64,000 nucleotides of DNA from Streptomyces canus. GTDB taxonomy: Bacteria; Actinomycetota; Actinomycetes; Streptomycetales; Streptomycetaceae. A program made the position numbers and the translations under genes. The stretch is from NCBI RefSeq assembly GCF_041435015.1, contig NZ_CP107989.1:1798001-1862000 (forward strand), in the 5' to 3' direction. The notes under the pieces were generated by a model, which had not been told where the DNA came from, ran no database searches, and saw only the letters and a program-made list of their open reading frames with translations. Of the stretch, positions 60,671 to 64,000 are shown piece after piece. The first letter of the stretch is position 1. Each line of letters starts with the position of its first letter.

Positions 60671-61816
60671 ATGATCACAGTGACCGAAGCAACCGCGACC
60701 GCGGGAGCACTCAAGCGCCTGTCCGACGAGGGCGTATCCATCTGGCTGGACGACCTGTCGCGGGGACGGATCGAGTCCGGGAACCTCGCCGAACTGGTCG
60801 CGACGAAGCACGTGGTGGGTGTCACCACCAACCCGTCGATCTTCCAGGCCGCCATCGGCTCGGGCAAGGGCTACGAGGAGCAGCTGACCGACCTCGCCAC
60901 CCGGGGCGTGACGGTCGACGAGGCCGTTCGGATGATGACCACGGCCGATGTCCGCGCCGCCGCCGACGTGCTGCGTCCGGTGTACGACGCCACCGGCGGC
61001 CGGGACGGCCGGGTCTCCATCGAGGTCGACCCGCGCCTCGCCCACGAGACCCGGGCGACGATCGCGGAGGCCCGGCAGCTCGCCTGGCTCGTCGACCGCC
61101 CGAACGTCATGATCAAGATCCCGGCGACCACGGCGGGCCTCCCGGCGATCACCGAGGTCATCGGCCTCGGGATCAGCGTCAACGTCACGCTGATCTTCTC
61201 GCTGGAGCGCTACCGCGAGGTCATGGACGCCTACCTGGCGGGTCTGGAGAAGGCCGCGAAGAAGGGCCTCGACCTCTCCACGATCCACTCCGTCGCCTCC
61301 TTCTTCGTCTCCCGCGTCGACTCCGAGATCGACAAGCGGCTCACGGTGCTGGGCACGGACGCCGCCCTCGCGCTCAAGGGCAGGGCGGCGCTCGCCAACG
61401 CGCGGCTGGCCTACGAGGCGTACGAGGAGGTCTTCTCCGGCGAGCGCTGGAACTCCCTCGGCGGCGCCCGCGCCAACAAGCAGCGCCCGCTGTGGGCCTC
61501 GACCGGCGTGAAGGACCCGGCCTACAAGGACACCCTCTACGTCGACGACCTGGTCGCGCCCGGCACGGTCAACACCATGCCGGAGGCCACGCTGAACGCC
61601 ACCGCCGACCACGGCCGGATCACCGGTGACACGGTGACCGGCGGCTACGCGCAGGCCCGCGCCGACCTGGCCGCCGTGGAGGCGCTGGGGATCTCGTACG
61701 ACGAGGTCGTGCAGCAGCTGGAGGACGAGGGTGTCGCCAAGTTCGAGGTGGCCTGGCAGGACCTGCTGGACGCCGTCACGAAGTCGCTGAACAGCAAGGG
61801 AGTTGACGCGGAATGA
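60671..61816 (+). CDS. tal: Transaldolase
   Basis: 381 residues; ATG at 60671, with a GTG at 60680 as alternative. [11 protein letters not shown] near the start and the Schiff-base Lys149 in NVMIKIPAT are diagnostic for the longer actinobacterial transaldolase. Transfers dihydroxyacetone between sugar phosphates. Nineteen bases from tkt; stop overlaps zwf start. Confidence 0.97.
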   Translation: MITVTEATATAGALKRLSDEGVSIWLDDLSRGRIESGNLAELVATKHVVGVTTNPSIFQAAIGSGKGYEEQLTDLATRGVTVDEAVRMMTTADVRAAADVLRPVYDATGGRDGRVSIEVDPRLAHETRATIAEARQLAWLVDRPNVMIKIPATTAGLPAITEVIGLGISVNVTLIFSLERYREVMDAYLAGLEKAAKKGLDLSTIHSVASFFVSRVDSEIDKRLTVLGTDAALALKGRAALANARLAYEAYEEVFSGERWNSLGGARANKQRPLWASTGVKDPAYKDTLYVDDLVAPGTVNTMPEATLNATADHGRITGDTVTGGYAQARADLAAVEALGISYDEVVQQLEDEGVAKFEVAWQDLLDAVTKSLNSKGVDAE

Positions 61817-63348
61817 CCGTCACCGCCGACTGGGAGAACCCGCTGCGCGACGAGCGCGACCGGCGTCTCCCCCGGATCGCCGGACCGTCCGGACTCGTCA
61901 TCTTCGGGGTCACGGGCGACCTGTCCCGCAAGAAGCTGATGCCGGCCGTCTACGACCTCGCCAACCGCGGCATGCTGCCGCCGGGCTTCTCGCTCGTCGG
62001 GTTCGCCCGCCGGGACTGGGAGGACGAGGACTTCGCCCAGATCGTGCACGACTCGGTGCGCGAGCACGCGCGGACCGAGTTCCGTGAGGAGGTCTGGCAG
62101 CAGCTCGCCGAGGGGATGCGGTTCATCCCGGGCGACTTCGACGACGACACGGCGTTCAAGCAGCTGCGCCAGACCGTCGATGAGCTGGACAAGGCCCGCG
62201 GCACCAGCGGCAACTACGCCTTCTACCTCTCCGTACCGCCGAAGTTCTTCCCGAAGGTCGTCCAGCAGCTCAAGAAGCACGGGCTGGCGAACGCGCCCGA
62301 GGGCTCCTGGCGGCGCGCGGTCATCGAGAAGCCCTTCGGCCGCGACCTCAAGAGCGCCCGCGAGCTCAACGCCCTCGTGCACGACGTGTTCGACCCGGAC
62401 CAGGTCTTCCGCATCGACCACTACCTCGGAAAGGAGACCGTCCAGAACATCCTGGCGCTGCGCTTCGCCAACCAGATGTACGAGCCCATCTGGAACCGGT
62501 CGTACGTCGACCACGTGCAGATCACGATGGCCGAGGACATCGGCATCGGCGGCCGGGCCGGCTACTACGACGGCATCGGCGCCGCCCGTGACGTCATCCA
62601 GAACCACCTGCTCCAGCTCATGGCCCTCACCGCCATGGAGGAACCGGCCTCCTTCGACGCCGAGTCGCTGCTCACCGAGAAGCTGAAGGTCCTCAGGGCC
62701 GTGAAGCTGCCGGAGGACATCGGCGCGCATGCCGTGCGCGGGCAGTACGCGGGTGCCTGGCAGGGCGGCGAGAAGGTGCTCGGATACCTGGAGGAGGAGG
62801 GCATCGACCCGGCCTCCACGACGGACACGTACGCGGCCATCAGGCTGAACGTCGACAACCGCCGCTGGGCGGGCGTCCCCTTCTACCTGCGCACCGGCAA
62901 GCGGCTCGGCCGCCGGGTCACCGAGATCGCGGTCGTCTTCCAGACGGCCCCGCACTCGCCGTTCGACTCCACGGCCACCGAGGAGCTCGGCTCCAACGCG
63001 ATCGTCATCCGGGTGCAGCCCGACGAGGGCATGACGGTCCGGTTCGGGTCGAAGGTGCCGGGCACCTCGATGGAGATCCGGGACGTGACGATGGACTTCG
63101 CCTACGGCGAGTCGTTCACCGAGTCCAGCCCCGAGGCGTACGAGCGGCTCATCCTGGATGTCCTTCTCGGGGACGCCAACCTGTTCCCCCGCCACCAGGA
63201 AGTGGAAGAGTCCTGGAAGATCCTCGACCCGATCGAGGGGCACTGGGCGAACCACGGCCGTCCGGCGCAGTACGCGTCGGGTACCTGGGGACCCGAGGAA
63301 GCCGACGAGATGCTCGCACGAGACGGACGGAGCTGGCGCAGGCCATGA
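61813..63348 (+). CDS. zwf: Glucose-6-phosphate 1-dehydrogenase
   Basis: 511 residues, ATG at 61813 overlapping the tal stop. Dinucleotide motif [11 protein letters not shown] (about 34-44), EKPFGRDL, and the substrate motif RIDHYLGKE with His203. Oxidises glucose 6-phosphate to the lactone, making NADPH. Stop overlaps the opcA start. Confidence 0.97.
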   Translation: MTVTADWENPLRDERDRRLPRIAGPSGLVIFGVTGDLSRKKLMPAVYDLANRGMLPPGFSLVGFARRDWEDEDFAQIVHDSVREHARTEFREEVWQQLAEGMRFIPGDFDDDTAFKQLRQTVDELDKARGTSGNYAFYLSVPPKFFPKVVQQLKKHGLANAPEGSWRRAVIEKPFGRDLKSARELNALVHDVFDPDQVFRIDHYLGKETVQNILALRFANQMYEPIWNRSYVDHVQITMAEDIGIGGRAGYYDGIGAARDVIQNHLLQLMALTAMEEPASFDAESLLTEKLKVLRAVKLPEDIGAHAVRGQYAGAWQGGEKVLGYLEEEGIDPASTTDTYAAIRLNVDNRRWAGVPFYLRTGKRLGRRVTEIAVVFQTAPHSPFDSTATEELGSNAIVIRVQPDEGMTVRFGSKVPGTSMEIRDVTMDFAYGESFTESSPEAYERLILDVLLGDANLFPRHQEVEESWKILDPIEGHWANHGRPAQYASGTWGPEEADEMLARDGRSWRRP

Positions 63349-64000
63349 AGATCGACCTGACCGACACCACGGCAAGCAAGATCAACAAGGCGCTGGTGCA
63401 GGGTCGCCGCGCCATCGGCACACCGGCCGTGGGCATGGTCCTGACGATGGTGATCGTCACGGACGAGGAGAACGCCTACGACGCGATCAAGGCCGCCGAG
63501 GAGGCCTCGCACGAGCACCCCTCGCGCACCCTGGTCGTCATCAAGCGGCACGCCCGCACCCCGCGCGACCGCACCAACTCGCACCTCGACGCCGAGGTCC
63601 GGGTGGGCGCCGACGCCGGCACCGGCGAGACGGTCGTCCTGCGGACCTACGGCGAGGTCTCCGAGCACGCCGACTCCGTCGTGCTGCCGTTGCTGCTGCC
63701 GGACGCCCCGGTCGTCGTGTGGTGGCCGGTGGACGCGCCGGAGAACCCGGCGAAGGACCCGCTGGGCGCTCTGGCCCAGCGCCGGATCACCGATCTGTAC
63801 GCCGTCGAGAACCCCCTCGACGTCCTCGCGACCCGGGTCCGCTCCTACGCGCCCGGCGACACCGACCTCGCCTGGACCCGGCTGACCCCGTGGCGGTCGA
63901 TGCTCGCGGCGGCCCTGGACCAGGCCCGCACGGAGATCATCTCCGGGGCCGTGGAGGCCGAGGCCGACAACCCGGCCGCCGAGCTGCTCGCGCGCTGGCT
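63345..64000 (+). CDS. opcA: Glucose-6-phosphate dehydrogenase assembly protein OpcA (partial)
   Basis: About 218 N-terminal residues are visible; the gene runs off the right edge. ATG at 63345 overlaps the zwf stop. VLTMVIVTDEENAYDAIKAAEEASHEHPSR (given by its ends, about 31-60), VVLPLLLPDAPVVVWWP and the position after zwf identify OpcA. It activates or assembles glucose-6-phosphate dehydrogenase. Confidence 0.93.
   Translation, partial: MKIDLTDTTASKINKALVQGRRAIGTPAVGMVLTMVIVTDEENAYDAIKAAEEASHEHPSRTLVVIKRHARTPRDRTNSHLDAEVRVGADAGTGETVVLRTYGEVSEHADSVVLPLLLPDAPVVVWWPVDAPENPAKDPLGALAQRRITDLYAVENPLDVLATRVRSYAPGDTDLAWTRLTPWRSMLAAALDQARTEIISGAVEAEADNPAAELLARW

Noticed and set aside
1..64000. Mobile elements, tRNA genes, CRISPR arrays or attachment sites
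   Set aside because: No transposase or integrase motifs, no tRNA-like cloverleaf noticed, and the only tandem repeat is the coding one in the kinase tail.

Overview
This is a high-GC actinobacterial window whose gene style points to Streptomyces. GTG and TTG starts are common, start and stop codons overlap by 4 bases in many operons, TTA codons are almost absent, and Tat signal peptides are frequent. The last 5.4 kb has the order tkt-tal-zwf-opcA, which is characteristic of streptomycete pentose-phosphate loci. No tRNA, rRNA, insertion sequence, phage gene or CRISPR array was found.

Layout. 1-2.3 kb: a truncated NB-ARC-type ATPase gene and a TPR/LuxR regulator that look like two halves of one regulator. 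2.4-5.2 kb: TetR regulator with a divergent DHA2 efflux pump, then a flavin-binding protein. 5.2-6.4 kb: sparse region with one small unknown gene. 6.4-12.2 kb: VanA/VanB-type oxygenase system with a 62-residue Cys/His protein between its subunits, followed by a NitT/TauT-type ABC importer. 12.2-14.6 kb: a gene remnant, a stand-alone MmyB-type sensor domain, and an XRE/ImmA-IrrE pair. 14.6-19.1 kb: alpha/beta hydrolase, a small unknown gene, phosphopantetheinyl transferase plus metallophosphoesterase, and an orphan ATP-grasp enzyme. 19.1-20.9 kb: secreted GH18 chitinase behind a chitin-type operator pair.

21.0-39.0 kb is the largest functional block, a glycan-use locus: GH29 fucosidase, GH38 mannosidase, GH4 enzyme and DeoR regulator on one strand; PfkB kinase with a repeat-rich tail, ABC sugar importer, GH2 beta-galactosidase and two Tat-exported phosphoesterase/PHP proteins on the other. 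With the adjacent chitinase, the predicted activities match the sugars of complex N-type glycans (Fuc, Man, Gal, GlcNAc). The combination is visible in the sequence; the substrate is inference.

39.1-44.3 kb: a CoA-dependent catabolic operon (SDR, amidohydrolase, acyl-CoA synthetase, MaoC) with divergent MarR and IclR regulators. 44.4-50.4 kb: two-component system, VOC protein, MMPL transporter, L,D-transpeptidase. 50.4-57.5 kb: MmyB regulator/SDR pair, GH16 glucanase with CBM6, an operon of phosphoesterase, MFS and beta-propeller protein, then a VOC protein and its upstream AraC regulator (57.5-58.4 kb). 58.5-64 kb: tkt, tal, zwf and the start of opcA.
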